Assembly: GCF_014652875.1 (NCBI RefSeq)
Contig: NZ_BMZQ01000005.1
Coordinates: 1-64,000, forward strand
Direction of reading: 5' to 3'
From: Tianweitania populi
GTDB lineage: Bacteria > Pseudomonadota > Alphaproteobacteria > Rhizobiales > Rhizobiaceae
Length of the DNA: 64,000 nucleotides
Positions 24,521 through 33,733 of this stretch are shown here, piece after piece. The position numbers and the translations under genes were made by a program. The first letter of the stretch is position 1; every line of letters begins with the position of its first letter. The notes under the pieces are model-generated. The model was given only the letters and a program-made list of their open reading frames with translations. It was not told where the DNA came from and ran no database searches.

Positions 24521-25452
24521 TAGAACGCCACCCGGTCCGCACCTTTGAGCTGCAGGATGTCGCGCGCTTCATCCGGCGTGGCGATCGACAGACCCAGCCC
24601 TTCGATGATGCCGCGAACCTTGGTGACCTGCTCGGCATTGGTTTTTGCCAGCTGGCCGGGTCCGATCCAGAGCGAATCTTCCAGACCGACCCGCACATTG
24701 CCGCCGATCGCCGCCGCCTGTGCAGCAATGCGCATCTGGTTCGAGCCCGCCCCCAGCACCGACCAGGAATACTGGTCGCCGAACAGCCGGTCGGCTGTTC
24801 TTTTCATGTGCATGACGTCTTCCGGATGCTGGCCGATGCCACCCAAAATGCCGAACACGCTTTGCACAAAGAAGGGCGGCTTGACGATGCCGCGATCCAC
24901 GAAATGCGCGAGCGTATAAAGGTGGCCGATATCATAGCATTCCACCTCGAACCGCGTGCCGTTCTCCGCACAGGTGGTCAGGATGTTCTCAATATCCGCG
25001 AAGGTGTTCTTGAAGATGCGGTCGCGCGAGCCTTCCAGATAGTCGCGCTCCCATTCATGCTTGAACTCCTTGTAGCGGTTCAGCATCGGATAAAGGCCGA
25101 AATTCATCGAGCCCATGTTGAGCGAGGCCACTTCCGGCTTAAAGGTCGATACCGGCCGCAGCCGCTCCTCGATCGTCATGGTCGCGGCCCCACCGGTGGT
25201 GATGTTCACCACGCAATCCGAGCGCTGCTTGATCACCTTCAAGAACGGCTCGAACGCTTCCGGCGACTGGTCGGCCGAGCCATCCACCGGGTTGCGCGCA
25301 TGCAGATGCACGATCGCCGCGCCCGCTTCCGCCGCCCCGATCGCGGCATCGGCGATTTCCTCGGCCGTCACCGGCAAATGCGGCGACATCGACGGCGTGT
25401 GGATCGAACCCGTCACCGCGCAGGTGATGATCACTTTGCGAGCAGCAGCCAT
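24520..25452 (-). CDS. beta-keto acid cleavage enzyme (BKACE, DUF849 family)
   Basis: Zinc-dependent TIM-barrel enzyme of 310 residues. The family condenses a beta-keto acid with acetyl-CoA, releasing acetoacetate and a new CoA ester; the founding member cleaves 3-keto-5-aminohexanoate in lysine fermentation. Zinc ligands His49 and His51 (IVHLHAR) and the C-terminal Arg and Glu of VRVGLED are present, with the NITTGG loop. It lies between DUF6282 and the quinone reductase in the TRAP operon. Family members differ widely in substrate, so only the reaction type is inferred. Confidence 0.9.
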   Translation of the reverse strand: MAAARKVIITCAVTGSIHTPSMSPHLPVTAEEIADAAIGAAEAGAAIVHLHARNPVDGSADQSPEAFEPFLKVIKQRSDCVVNITTGGAATMTIEERLRPVSTFKPEVASLNMGSMNFGLYPMLNRYKEFKHEWERDYLEGSRDRIFKNTFADIENILTTCAENGTRFEVECYDIGHLYTLAHFVDRGIVKPPFFVQSVFGILGGIGQHPEDVMHMKRTADRLFGDQYSWSVLGAGSNQMRIAAQAAAIGGNVRVGLEDSLWIGPGQLAKTNAEQVTKVRGIIEGLGLSIATPDEARDILQLKGADRVAF

Positions 25453-25478
25453 CCCTTTTCCTCCTCGTTTGGTTCTGT

Positions 25479-26423
25479 TCAGGCCGCGAGATTGATCAGG
25501 CCGCTGGCATTGGTGGAGATGATCTTCTTGATGTCGGCCTTATCAACCTGATGGTCGAGCAGGTCGGACACGATCATGCGATAGCCATCCACCGGCTTCG
25601 GCGCCTGCGTCAGGCCGAGATCGGAGCCGAGCACGGTGCGGTCAACGCCCGCCACTTCCATCATGTGGATCAGGTCTTCCGTTTCATGCTGCTTGGCACG
25701 GCCTGGAATGAACATGCAGATCGAGTGCTCCATGTAAGCGCCGAGCCCGACCAATCCGCGGATGTCCTCGTCGGAACAGCCGATGATGTAGGAAGGGTGG
25801 TTCACCAGCATCTTCTTGACGCCGCGCTTTGCCGCTTCCTCGAAAAGCACGAACAGCTCGGCCGCCGAAAGGTGCCCGCCCGCCAGAATGATGTCGGCTT
25901 CGGCGATCAGGTCGCAGATCTGCTTGGCCTCGTCGATCAGCTTGCCGTTGGCATCGAGTACCGTGAGCGGGATCGGCGGCAGCATCGGCTTGGCCGTTTT
26001 GGGGAAGCTCTTCGAGGCATAGGCTTCGATATGGTTCTTGGCCGCAAAGGTCGGAAACCAAACGATCTTGCCGCCGAGCTTGATGTTGTGGTCCACCGCA
26101 TGCGGGTTGATGCCGCCCGACGCGTTGTTGAGCGCCACGCCCGAGTAAAGCTCCACCTTCGAATCCGGGTAGATATCCTTCAGCACCGCGCAATGCGGCA
26201 TGCCGACATAGTAATGATCCTTGTAAAGCAGCGCCTTGAAGCCTGCATCTTCCGCCATCTGGAAGGCTTCGGTGTGACCGAGGATACGCGGCATGGCGGC
26301 CGGGCCGGAATGGCAGTGCAGGTCAACCGCGTCGACCAGAAGCTCGGCCACTTCCGCGGTTCGCTCCGGCGACATTTCGGTCAGGGGTACGATGGTGGGA
26401 TAGTTCGTGTTGTTGTCGGCCAT
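25479..26423 (-). CDS. DUF6282 family metal-dependent hydrolase
   Basis: Protein of 314 residues that looks like a small amidohydrolase/PHP-type TIM barrel: DLHCHSGP near the N-terminus (His-x-His metal pair), DHYYVGMPH, GGHLSAAELF, a VNHPSYIIG histidine, and a late VLGSDLG aspartate. The family is named DUF6282 and has no firmly assigned reaction that I know of. It may hydrolyse an amide, lactone or imide. It lies 24-26 bases from its neighbours HpcH and BKACE in one operon. Confidence 0.78.
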   Translation of the reverse strand: MADNNTNYPTIVPLTEMSPERTAEVAELLVDAVDLHCHSGPAAMPRILGHTEAFQMAEDAGFKALLYKDHYYVGMPHCAVLKDIYPDSKVELYSGVALNNASGGINPHAVDHNIKLGGKIVWFPTFAAKNHIEAYASKSFPKTAKPMLPPIPLTVLDANGKLIDEAKQICDLIAEADIILAGGHLSAAELFVLFEEAAKRGVKKMLVNHPSYIIGCSDEDIRGLVGLGAYMEHSICMFIPGRAKQHETEDLIHMMEVAGVDRTVLGSDLGLTQAPKPVDGYRMIVSDLLDHQVDKADIKKIISTNASGLINLAA

Positions 26424-26447
26424 TGTTCGTCTCCTCCTCAGGTTCGA

Positions 26448-27242
26448 TCAGGCGCTTTTCGCGCCCACGGCTGATATTTCGGAATAGGCTTTCGACGCGG
26501 CCTGGCGCAGAAAGCCCTGGTCGGATGCGACGATGAAGGTGGTCGCACCCATGGCGTTGAAGCGTTTGGCGTCGTCGGCATTGGCCACCATCATGGCAAC
26601 CGGCTTGCCCGCCTTCTTCGCCGCCGCGATGATCGTCTCGCAGGCGCTCATGATTTCCGGCGCATCCATGGCCGGCGCGCCCAGCGCCACCGTCAGGTCG
26701 CCGCGACCGATGAAGACGCCATCGAGGCCTTCCGTGCCGACGATCGCATCGATTTCGTCGAGCGCTTCCGGGTCCTCGATCATCGCGACAAAGGTCACGG
26801 CCGCGTCCTGCGCATCCACATGCGGCCACACACCCACGGCCCCGAAGTCGCCGGCCCGCGTCGTGTTGGAAAAGCCGCGCCGTCCGCCGCGGAAGCGGCA
26901 GGCCTGGACGATCTCCTTGGCCTTGGCCGGTGAACTCACATGCGGCACCAGCACGCCGGCCGCGCCATCGTCCAGCACGGCGAGGATCTTGGCCGGCGTC
27001 GGTTCGGCCACCCGCACGATGCCGGCGGTGCCACTGGCCCGCGCTGCCAACAGCGCCGCGTCGATCGTGCCGCGATCCCAGGGCGCGTGTTCCTCGTCGA
27101 TCACCACGAAGTCGAAGCCGAGATTGCCGAGGATCTCGATCGGATGCGTGGTCGGCGTCTTCACGAAAGTTCCGACAAGCGTTTCACCTGCAATGAAGCG
27201 CTGGCGAAAGCCGGTTGGAGAAGTCGATGATGACATGGTCAT
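26448..27242 (-). CDS. HpcH/HpaI family class II aldolase
   Basis: Metal-dependent pyruvate aldolase of 264 residues. It has the N-terminal VGTFVKTPTTHPIEILG pattern, VIDEEHAPWD (general base His), metal ligands in MIEDPEAL (Glu) and GRGDL (Asp), and the VLVPHVSSPAKA segment. Relatives split 4-hydroxy-2-oxo acids into pyruvate (or oxaloacetate) and an aldehyde. ATG 27242 or ATG 27236 could start it. It directly follows the TRAP large subunit gene and supplies the likely carbon-carbon cleavage step of the operon. Confidence 0.9.
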   Translation of the reverse strand: MTMSSSTSPTGFRQRFIAGETLVGTFVKTPTTHPIEILGNLGFDFVVIDEEHAPWDRGTIDAALLAARASGTAGIVRVAEPTPAKILAVLDDGAAGVLVPHVSSPAKAKEIVQACRFRGGRRGFSNTTRAGDFGAVGVWPHVDAQDAAVTFVAMIEDPEALDEIDAIVGTEGLDGVFIGRGDLTVALGAPAMDAPEIMSACETIIAAAKKAGKPVAMMVANADDAKRFNAMGATTFIVASDQGFLRQAASKAYSEISAVGAKSA

Positions 27243-27265
27243 TCCTTTTCAGATCGACCCGCTGC

Positions 27266-28546
27266 TTACGGCAGCGGGGTCATGAAGTTCGGCAGCCAGA
27301 GCGTCACGGCCGGGATGAGGGCGATGGCTGCTAGAAGCGCGATGCAGATGAAGAACATCGGCACGACTTCCCTACTGACCGCCCCCAGCGACTGGCCGGA
27401 GATGGCGCAGACCACGAAGAGGCAGACGCCCACCGGCGGCGTAACCATGCCGATCACCACGTTCAGCGTGACCATGACGCCGAACTGAACCAGATCCATG
27501 TCGATGACATCGGCCACCTTCAAGAGGATCGGCATGGTGACGATCATCACCGAGATCGGCTCCAGGAACTTGCCGAGGATCAGCAGCATGATGTTGACCA
27601 TCAGCAGGATCACCAGCTTGTTGTCCGAGACGCCAAGCAGAAGATCGGCGAACTTGGTCGGCACCTGTTCGATGGTGAGCGCGAAGGCCACGATGCTCGC
27701 CATGGCAAGGATGAAGAGCAGCCCGGACGTCGCGATCGCGGTCGACACCAGCGATTGCCAGATCTTGTCCCAGGACAGTTCGCGGTGAAGCAGGCCGACC
27801 AGCAGCGCATAAGCCACGGCCACGGCAGCAGACTCGGTGACCGTGAAGATGCCGGTCTTGACGCCGCCCACGATGATCAGTGGCAGCATGAGCGCCGGAA
27901 TGGCCTGCATCAGCAGCGGTCCGCGTTCCTTCCACGGCACTTTCGGCATACGAGGATAGTCGTGGCGCCAGGCCTTGAACCAGGCGTAGCCAAGCAAGCC
28001 CAGACCCAGCAGCAGGCCCGGCACGATGCCGGCGATAAACAGCTGGCCGATCGAGGCGCCCGACAGCACTCCAAAGATGATCATGGTGATGCTGGGCGGG
28101 ATCAGCGGATCGATCACCGCGCTGATGGCCACGAGCGCCGCGCCGTAGGAAGCCGGAATGCCCTGCTTGGCCATGGCCGGGATCATAAAGGAACCGATGG
28201 CGGAAGCCTGTGCGATCGCGCTGCCGGAAATGCCCGCAAACAGCGTGCTCGCCAGAACCGTCACCAGAGAAAGGCCGCCACGGAAGTGGCCAACCAGCGC
28301 ATTTGCAAAGCCGATCATGCGCCCGCTCAAGCCACCTAGATTCATCAGATTGCCGGCAAGGAGGAAGAGCGGGATGGTGAGCAGCACGAACTGGTCGACG
28401 CCCTGCAGCATGCGCTGCGGCAGCGCCATTACCAGCATGCCGTTGCCGGTGAGATAAAGGTAGAGCAGGCCGCCAGCGCCCAGCGCCAGCGAGATTGGAA
28501 TGCCGATCACGAGGAAAACGGCAAAGATCCCGAGAAAGGCAATCAC
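27266..28546 (-). CDS. TRAP transporter large permease (DctM)
   Basis: Inner-membrane permease of 426 residues with about 12 hydrophobic spans and DctM signatures (IPISLALGAGG; TIPLFLLAGNLMNLGG; SGSAIAQASAIG; VNIMLLILGKFLEP). It uses the sodium or proton gradient for import together with the DctQ and DctP subunits encoded upstream. Its start overlaps the DctQ stop by 4 bases. No ABC genes are present in this operon, so this is its uptake system. Confidence 0.93.
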   Translation of the reverse strand: MIAFLGIFAVFLVIGIPISLALGAGGLLYLYLTGNGMLVMALPQRMLQGVDQFVLLTIPLFLLAGNLMNLGGLSGRMIGFANALVGHFRGGLSLVTVLASTLFAGISGSAIAQASAIGSFMIPAMAKQGIPASYGAALVAISAVIDPLIPPSITMIIFGVLSGASIGQLFIAGIVPGLLLGLGLLGYAWFKAWRHDYPRMPKVPWKERGPLLMQAIPALMLPLIIVGGVKTGIFTVTESAAVAVAYALLVGLLHRELSWDKIWQSLVSTAIATSGLLFILAMASIVAFALTIEQVPTKFADLLLGVSDNKLVILLMVNIMLLILGKFLEPISVMIVTMPILLKVADVIDMDLVQFGVMVTLNVVIGMVTPPVGVCLFVVCAISGQSLGAVSREVVPMFFICIALLAAIALIPAVTLWLPNFMTPLP

Positions 28547-29112
28547 GTCGCGGTCTCCATCGTAGCAGGCGGCGCGAGCGGCTGGCCCTTGGCCACGCGC
28601 CAGGTGTCGTAGGCAAGGCGTGCGAGGAAGTGGATGAGCAGGATGGTGCAGCCGACCGGCACGGCGACATAGACCCAGAAGACCGGCACATGCAGGTCAT
28701 TGCCGGTCAGCGAGTTCCAGATGAAGTCGAGCGCCGGGATCATCTGCCTGGCAAAGCGCGAAGCATGGGTCCAGCCCGCCACGATGATCATGTAAAGAAA
28801 GACGGAGATCGGGATCGCGGTCAGATAGCGGATCGCCATGTAGACGGCCGGCGACACATAGGCGCTGAACAGGTCGAGAATGACCAGCTCACCCCGGTGA
28901 TAGGCGTAACCGACGAACAGGAAGGTCTGCCAGATCAGGATGTAGCGGCACAGTTCCTCCGCCCAGATCAGCGATGAATTGAAGACGTAGCGGGCGATGA
29001 CCTGCACCACCATGACGGTGACGATGACGGCCATCGAGCCGCCGGCAAGCACCTTGATGACGCGCTCATAGGCACCAAACAGCCTGCCGAAACTTGATTG
29101 ATTCATTCCCAT
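28543..29112 (-). CDS. TRAP transporter small permease (DctQ)
   Basis: Membrane protein of 189 residues with four hydrophobic spans and the DctQ motif VIARYVFNSSLIWAEELCRY, followed by LIWQTFLFVGYAYHRGE. It pairs with the large permease encoded immediately downstream. ATG 29112 (AAGAAAG upstream) is preferred; ATG 29106 is two residues shorter. It lies 122 bases after the binding-protein gene. Confidence 0.9.
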   Translation of the reverse strand: MGMNQSSFGRLFGAYERVIKVLAGGSMAVIVTVMVVQVIARYVFNSSLIWAEELCRYILIWQTFLFVGYAYHRGELVILDLFSAYVSPAVYMAIRYLTAIPISVFLYMIIVAGWTHASRFARQMIPALDFIWNSLTGNDLHVPVFWVYVAVPVGCTILLIHFLARLAYDTWRVAKGQPLAPPATMETAT

Positions 29113-29234
29113 GGCTTTCTTCGAGAATGCAGGGCGCAAGCCACGCGACCACCGTTAGCGGTGCGCGCTTGAAGCTTGCGATCGTTTCGCGATGATGCCG
29201 ACCCAATCTACCGAGAGATCGGCTTGATCTGGGT

Positions 29235-30233
29235 TCAGCTCGCGTTGCGGGCTGCTGCCGCGAACTCGGCGATCAGCGGATCCTTGGCGCTCCAGGTGTC
29301 CACGATCGGCGCAACCTTGGCCTGCATCTCCTGCAGGTTTTCCAGTTCGTAGATCGTCACGCCCTTGGCCTTGAGCTGGTCGCGGCCTTCCATGTCCTGC
29401 TTGGCCGTGTAGTCCATGGTCGGCTTGATCGATTGCTTGCCGGCCTCGCGAACCGCCTGCTGCAGCTCCTGCGGCAGCCCATCGAACACCATCTTGTTCA
29501 TGGCCGTGACATTGTGCCAGGGATAATGACCGGTGAGCGTGAAGTTCTTGCCGACTTCCCAGAGGTTTTCAGACAGCATCGAGGACACGTTGATCTCGAC
29601 GGCGTCGATGACCTTGGTTTCCAGCGCGCCATAGACTTCGCCATAGGGCAGACCGACGGGCGATGTGCCCACCGCTTCCCAGATGGCCTTGTGCAACGGC
29701 ACCGGCAGGATGCGGGTCTTCAAGCCGGCAAAATCGGGCAGCGACTTCACGACCTTGCCGGCCGACACGAAGTGGCGCTTGCCGATGTCCGTCGTCTGCA
29801 AGCCGACAAGGCCGGCTGGCTCCAGATCGTCCAGAAGCTTCTGGCCGACATCGCTGGTCGCGAGCTTAGTGAAGTGATCATAGTCGCGGATCAGGAAGGG
29901 CAGCTGATAGGCATCAAGCGCCTGCCGCCCGGTAACGAGCGGATACTGCACGCCCGAGCAGCCGCAAAGATCGACCACGCCCGCAATCGCGGATTCGAGG
30001 TTCTGCTTGTCTTCGCCGAGCTGGCGGTTCGGAAAGATGGTAATTTCAATGGCGCCGGGAACGAGCGTTTCCAGCGCCTTCTTGAACTCCAGCGCGGCGA
30101 TGTGGCCGGGGTGAATTTCGTTGGCAGCATGAGCGTACCGCATCTGGATCGGTGCGGCGCGGGCAATATTGGGCATGGCAAGGGTAGCAGCCATTGCGCC
30201 AGTCGACGCAAGGACCTGTCGGCGAGTCAGCAT
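29235..30233 (-). CDS. TRAP transporter solute-binding protein (DctP)
   Basis: Periplasmic binding protein of 332 residues with a twin-arginine-like signal (TRRQVLASTGAM, cleavage near ARAAP). The DctP fold follows (MRYAHAANEIHPGHIAALEFK; FPNRQLGEDKQNLESAIAGVVD; LKTRILPVPLHKAIWEAVGTSP, all partial matches). The Arg of LKTRILP is the usual carboxylate-binding residue, so the ligand is probably an organic acid. ATG 30233 follows GGAGGAG, which rules out the 24-residue longer reading. First gene of the leftward TRAP operon. Confidence 0.92.
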   Translation of the reverse strand: MLTRRQVLASTGAMAATLAMPNIARAAPIQMRYAHAANEIHPGHIAALEFKKALETLVPGAIEITIFPNRQLGEDKQNLESAIAGVVDLCGCSGVQYPLVTGRQALDAYQLPFLIRDYDHFTKLATSDVGQKLLDDLEPAGLVGLQTTDIGKRHFVSAGKVVKSLPDFAGLKTRILPVPLHKAIWEAVGTSPVGLPYGEVYGALETKVIDAVEINVSSMLSENLWEVGKNFTLTGHYPWHNVTAMNKMVFDGLPQELQQAVREAGKQSIKPTMDYTAKQDMEGRDQLKAKGVTIYELENLQEMQAKVAPIVDTWSAKDPLIAEFAAAARNAS

Positions 30234-30425
30234 GAACGTCTCCTCCGTTTCGTTATGCAGAACGCTGTTACGTAGAATAGTGTTTTGATTGCTTTCCGCT
30301 GTCAAGCGGGAGGTTGAAAGAATTTGCTAGCCCGCCCGTACGGGACGCACTTGACAATCCAGACGTTCAACACGCATCATTTTCGCTATCAACGTTCTGC
30401 TTGAGAGAACGACGGGAGGAAGACG
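30234..30425. promoter_or_regulatory. divergent promoter region, TRAP operon / bicupin gene, with IclR-type operator
   Basis: On the plus strand TTGACA (30351-30356) with CATCAT 18 bases on is a plausible promoter for the bicupin gene. On the minus strand TTGACA (30305-30300) serves the TRAP operon. CGTTCT-N7-AGAACG at 30393-30411 is an inverted repeat just after the plus-strand promoter. A related GCAGAACG half lies at 30257-30264, in the other promoter. The IclR protein encoded next is the likely reader. Confidence 0.5.
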
Positions 30426-31337
30426 ATGTACGATCAAACAGATCCGCGTTCGCGCATGGCTGCCGCTTCCGCTGCACAGGCATCAGCGCCAACCAGCTTT
30501 TCCGGCGCCGACTACGGCCTGTTCTACCAGACGGATCCGCAGATCACCGCAGACGGTGCCCGCACATGGCTGACCCGCGGCCAGAACTTCCTCGTGGGTT
30601 ATAGCGAGGTCGAGGCCGGCGGGTCCCTGTCGCGCACGGGCCAAGGCGACGAATATGTTCTTCTCCTGTCTGACCACGAAACGCCGGCAATCGTGGAAGC
30701 AAATGGCGAGCGGTTAGAGGTGGACGGCTTTTCGCTGGTGATCCTGCCGCCCGGCGACAGCCGCATAACCCTGCCCAACGGGGGCCGCGCAACCCGTATC
30801 TTCTCGACCCGGTCGGACGATCTCAACGCGCTTTGCGCCAATGCCGAGTCTTACACTGAGCGGCACCCGAATGTGACATTGCTCGAGCCCTGGCCCGATC
30901 CGGTTGGCGGCTTTCGCATCCGCGCCTACAGCCTGGACGTGCCGCCCAGCCAGGGCCGATTCGGACGCATTTTCCGCTGCACCACGCTGATGGTGAACTA
31001 TCTCGACGAGCAGCACGGTCCGCGCGACATCGCGAAACTCTCGCCGCACCATCACGACGACTTCGAGCAGGGGTCGCTCGCCCTAGACGGCACTTACACG
31101 CATCATTTGCGCTGGCCCTGGACAACCAACCTCAACGCCTGGCGCGATGACGAGCATGCCCTGGTCAAGTCGCCGTCACTGACCGTGATCCCGCCGCCCG
31201 CCATCCACACCTCGCGCGGTATGGATGACGGGCTCAACCAGCTGGTCGACATCTTCTCCCCGCCCCGCACGGATTTTTCCAACCAGGGTTGGGTGCTAAA
31301 CGCCGACGAATATCCTGCACCAGCCTCGCTCAGCTGA
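30426..31337 (+). CDS. bicupin-fold protein of unknown function
   Basis: Protein of 303 residues with no signal peptide. Two cupin halves are visible. The first (about 55-145: VGYSEVEAGGS to ILPPGDSRITLPNGG) lacks metal ligands. The second (about 190-285) has HHHDDFEQG and a late PPAIHTSRG histidine, the His-x-His/Glu/His set of a metal-binding cupin. A good GGGAGG ribosome site precedes ATG 30426. Divergent from the TRAP operon and followed by IclR, it is likely an isomerase, dioxygenase or hydrolase of the same pathway. I do not recognise a named family. Confidence 0.72.
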   Translation: MYDQTDPRSRMAAASAAQASAPTSFSGADYGLFYQTDPQITADGARTWLTRGQNFLVGYSEVEAGGSLSRTGQGDEYVLLLSDHETPAIVEANGERLEVDGFSLVILPPGDSRITLPNGGRATRIFSTRSDDLNALCANAESYTERHPNVTLLEPWPDPVGGFRIRAYSLDVPPSQGRFGRIFRCTTLMVNYLDEQHGPRDIAKLSPHHHDDFEQGSLALDGTYTHHLRWPWTTNLNAWRDDEHALVKSPSLTVIPPPAIHTSRGMDDGLNQLVDIFSPPRTDFSNQGWVLNADEYPAPASLS

Positions 31338-31454
31338 CATCGGCGAGGTTGTCGCAGTGCGGCAGCCTTGCTCCAGAACGAAAATGGCGGTCTATCTGCC
31401 CAAAGCCCGCACCGGCCGGTTCGCGGCACGAGATGGGTCGGAAACGGTCAAAGC

Positions 31455-32234
31455 ATGAATGAGGCACCCAAAGGCGGTTCGATCCAGGCGGTCGAGTTTG
31501 CGCTGGAAATCCTGGAATATGTCGCCCGAGGCCAGACCTCGGTCGGCGTGTCGGAAATGGCGCGTGCCTTCAACACCACCAAGAGCCGCATCCACCGCCA
31601 CCTGCAAACGCTGGTGTCGGCCGGCTACCTCATCCGCAACGAGGAAACCGAGCGCTACTCGATCAGCGCCCGGCTGATGTCACTGGGCCAAGCTGTCAGC
31701 GAAAGCTTCGAGCTGGCAACCGCTGCCCGCGAAGTCGCCCGCGAGTTGCGCGACCAGACCGGTCATGCGGTCGCGATCAGCCAGCCGGAACCGGACGGCG
31801 TGCGCATCCTGCTGATCGTGCCGAGCCGCTCCAACATCGAGATCCACGTCAAGCCCGGCTCGCTTCTCCATTACCATGCCAGCGCCCAGGGCAAGGTCAC
31901 GCTTGCCTTCGGCGATCGGCTGCTTCTGCCGCGCATCCTGTCCGAAGGGCTCGATATGCGGACCCCCTACACCGTCACCGATGCGGACCAGTTGCAGGCG
32001 GAAGTCGATGCCGTGCGCAAGCGTCGCTGGGCAACCGGACCCAACGAAGCCATGGTCGGGCTGAACGCGGTCGCCGCACCCATCTTCGATGCGCTCGGCG
32101 GCTTCGTCGGCGCGATCGCCATCAACGATTCCGTGCAGCACATCGCGCCCGATCCAAGCCTCGATCAGGTCCGCGCCGTGCTGGCGGCGGCTGATAAGAT
32201 CTCCGCCAATCTGGGCTATCGGGCACGCAAGTAG
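31455..32234 (+). CDS. IclR-family transcriptional regulator
   Basis: Regulator of 259 residues: N-terminal winged helix (VGVSEMARAFNTTKSRIHRHLQTL) and the IclR effector domain (LLHYHASAQGKVTLAF; AVAAPIFDALGGFVGAIAI). The conserved start is ATG 31455; the frame is open 29 codons further upstream but without family similarity. It lies 117 bases after the bicupin gene on the same strand and probably controls the divergent TRAP operon through the repeat at 30393-30411. Convergent with the aldehyde dehydrogenase gene. Confidence 0.9.
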   Translation: MNEAPKGGSIQAVEFALEILEYVARGQTSVGVSEMARAFNTTKSRIHRHLQTLVSAGYLIRNEETERYSISARLMSLGQAVSESFELATAAREVARELRDQTGHAVAISQPEPDGVRILLIVPSRSNIEIHVKPGSLLHYHASAQGKVTLAFGDRLLLPRILSEGLDMRTPYTVTDADQLQAEVDAVRKRRWATGPNEAMVGLNAVAAPIFDALGGFVGAIAINDSVQHIAPDPSLDQVRAVLAAADKISANLGYRARK

Positions 32235-32256
32235 CCGCTGTTTGGCGCAGTCTGCG

Positions 32257-33693
32257 CTACCACTCGGCCGCTATGTACTTCGCTTCCATGAATTCGAGCA
32301 TGCCGTGATGGGCCCCTTCACGTCCCAGACCGCTCTGCTTGACGCCACCAAAGGGTGCGGCCGGATCTGACACAAGGCCGCGATTGAGCGCCACCATGCC
32401 CGCCTCGATGCGCTCGCTGACGCGTAATCCCTTGGCGAGATCGCGCGTGTAGACGTAAGCGACGAGGCCATATTCCGTGTCATTGGCAAGCGTCACGGCC
32501 TCATCTTCGGTGTCGAAAACATAGACCGGCGCCACCGGACCAAAAATCTCTTCATGCGCCATCTTGGCATGCGGCGGCACATCAACCAGCACGGTCGGTG
32601 GATAGAAGAAGCCGGCGCCCTCCCCGCGCTCACCCCCGCACAAGACGCGGCCTCCCTGTGAGACGGCGTCCTCGACCAGTTCGGTGATCTTGTTCACGGC
32701 AGCCGCATTAACCAGCGGGCCGCAGTCCGTCGTTGCTTCTGCGCCGGCGCCCACTTTCATCGCGCGCATGCGCTCCGCCAGTCTGGATGCAAAGGCCTCG
32801 GCGATGCCGCGCTGGGCGTAAAGTCGGTTGGCCGCCGTGCAAGCTTCACCGCCATTGCGCATCTTGGCGATCATGGCTCCATCGACAGCCTTGTCGAGAT
32901 CGGCATCGTCGAACACAACGAAGGGCGCGTTGCCGCCGAGTTCCATCGAGCAATGGATGATCTGCTCCGCCGCCTTGCGCAGCAGGATGCGTCCCACTTC
33001 CGTCGAGCCGGTGAAGGAAAGCTTCCGCACGCGTGGATCTTCCAGCATGGCGTTGACGACGGCGGAGGTCTTGCTGGACGTAATGACGTTGACCACGCCA
33101 TCGGGAACGCCTGCTTCCGCCAGAAGCTTGGCAACGGCGAAGGCGGTCAACGGCGTTTCGGTTGCCGGCTTCAGCACGCAGGTGCAGCCCGCCGCCAGCG
33201 CCGGTGCGATCTTGCGCGTGGCCATGGCGGCGGGAAAATTCCATGGCGTGATCAGCAAGGACACGCCGATCGGCTGATACTGCACAAGGATGCGATTCGT
33301 GCCCGAAGGTGCGGCGGACAGATCGCCATTGATGCGTACCGCTTCTTCCGCGAACCAGCGGAAGAACTCGGCGGCATAGGCAACCTCACCGCGCGCATCC
33401 CTCAGCGCCTTTCCATTTTCCAGCGAGATCAGCCGCGCCAGATCCTCGCTGTCGCGCATCATCAGCTCGTAACAACGGCGAAGGATTTCGGACCGTTGCC
33501 GTGCCGGCGTTTTCGCCCAGGCCGGCAAGGCAGCCGCTGCCGCATCCACCGCCGCAATCGCGTCGCCAACATCGGCATCCGCGACATGGTCGAGGACCGT
33601 ACCGTCGGAAGGATTGATCACCGCAATCCGCTTATCCGATGAGCCTTGAGCCCAGGCGCCGTTGATGAAGAGGTCTGTCGGATGATTGGTCAT
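32257..33693 (-). CDS. succinate-semialdehyde dehydrogenase-like aldehyde dehydrogenase
   Basis: NAD(P)-dependent aldehyde dehydrogenase of 478 residues, GabD subgroup. It has TPWNFPAAM, FTGSTEVGR, the general-base Glu in MELGGNAP, the nucleophile Cys in GGEACTAANR (usually GQTC), and the C-terminal PFGGVKQSGLGREG. It follows the iron alcohol dehydrogenase gene by 40 bases, divergent from a GntR gene. The pair matches the last two steps of 4-hydroxybutyrate breakdown (4-hydroxybutyrate to succinate semialdehyde to succinate), as in the Agrobacterium blc locus. No lactonase is present, so other omega-hydroxy acids remain possible. Confidence 0.87.
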   Translation of the reverse strand: MTNHPTDLFINGAWAQGSSDKRIAVINPSDGTVLDHVADADVGDAIAAVDAAAAALPAWAKTPARQRSEILRRCYELMMRDSEDLARLISLENGKALRDARGEVAYAAEFFRWFAEEAVRINGDLSAAPSGTNRILVQYQPIGVSLLITPWNFPAAMATRKIAPALAAGCTCVLKPATETPLTAFAVAKLLAEAGVPDGVVNVITSSKTSAVVNAMLEDPRVRKLSFTGSTEVGRILLRKAAEQIIHCSMELGGNAPFVVFDDADLDKAVDGAMIAKMRNGGEACTAANRLYAQRGIAEAFASRLAERMRAMKVGAGAEATTDCGPLVNAAAVNKITELVEDAVSQGGRVLCGGERGEGAGFFYPPTVLVDVPPHAKMAHEEIFGPVAPVYVFDTEDEAVTLANDTEYGLVAYVYTRDLAKGLRVSERIEAGMVALNRGLVSDPAAPFGGVKQSGLGREGAHHGMLEFMEAKYIAAEW

Positions 33694-33733
33694 CGTGTCT
33701 CAGCTCTTTCAGGTTCGTGTTATCGGCGACGCA

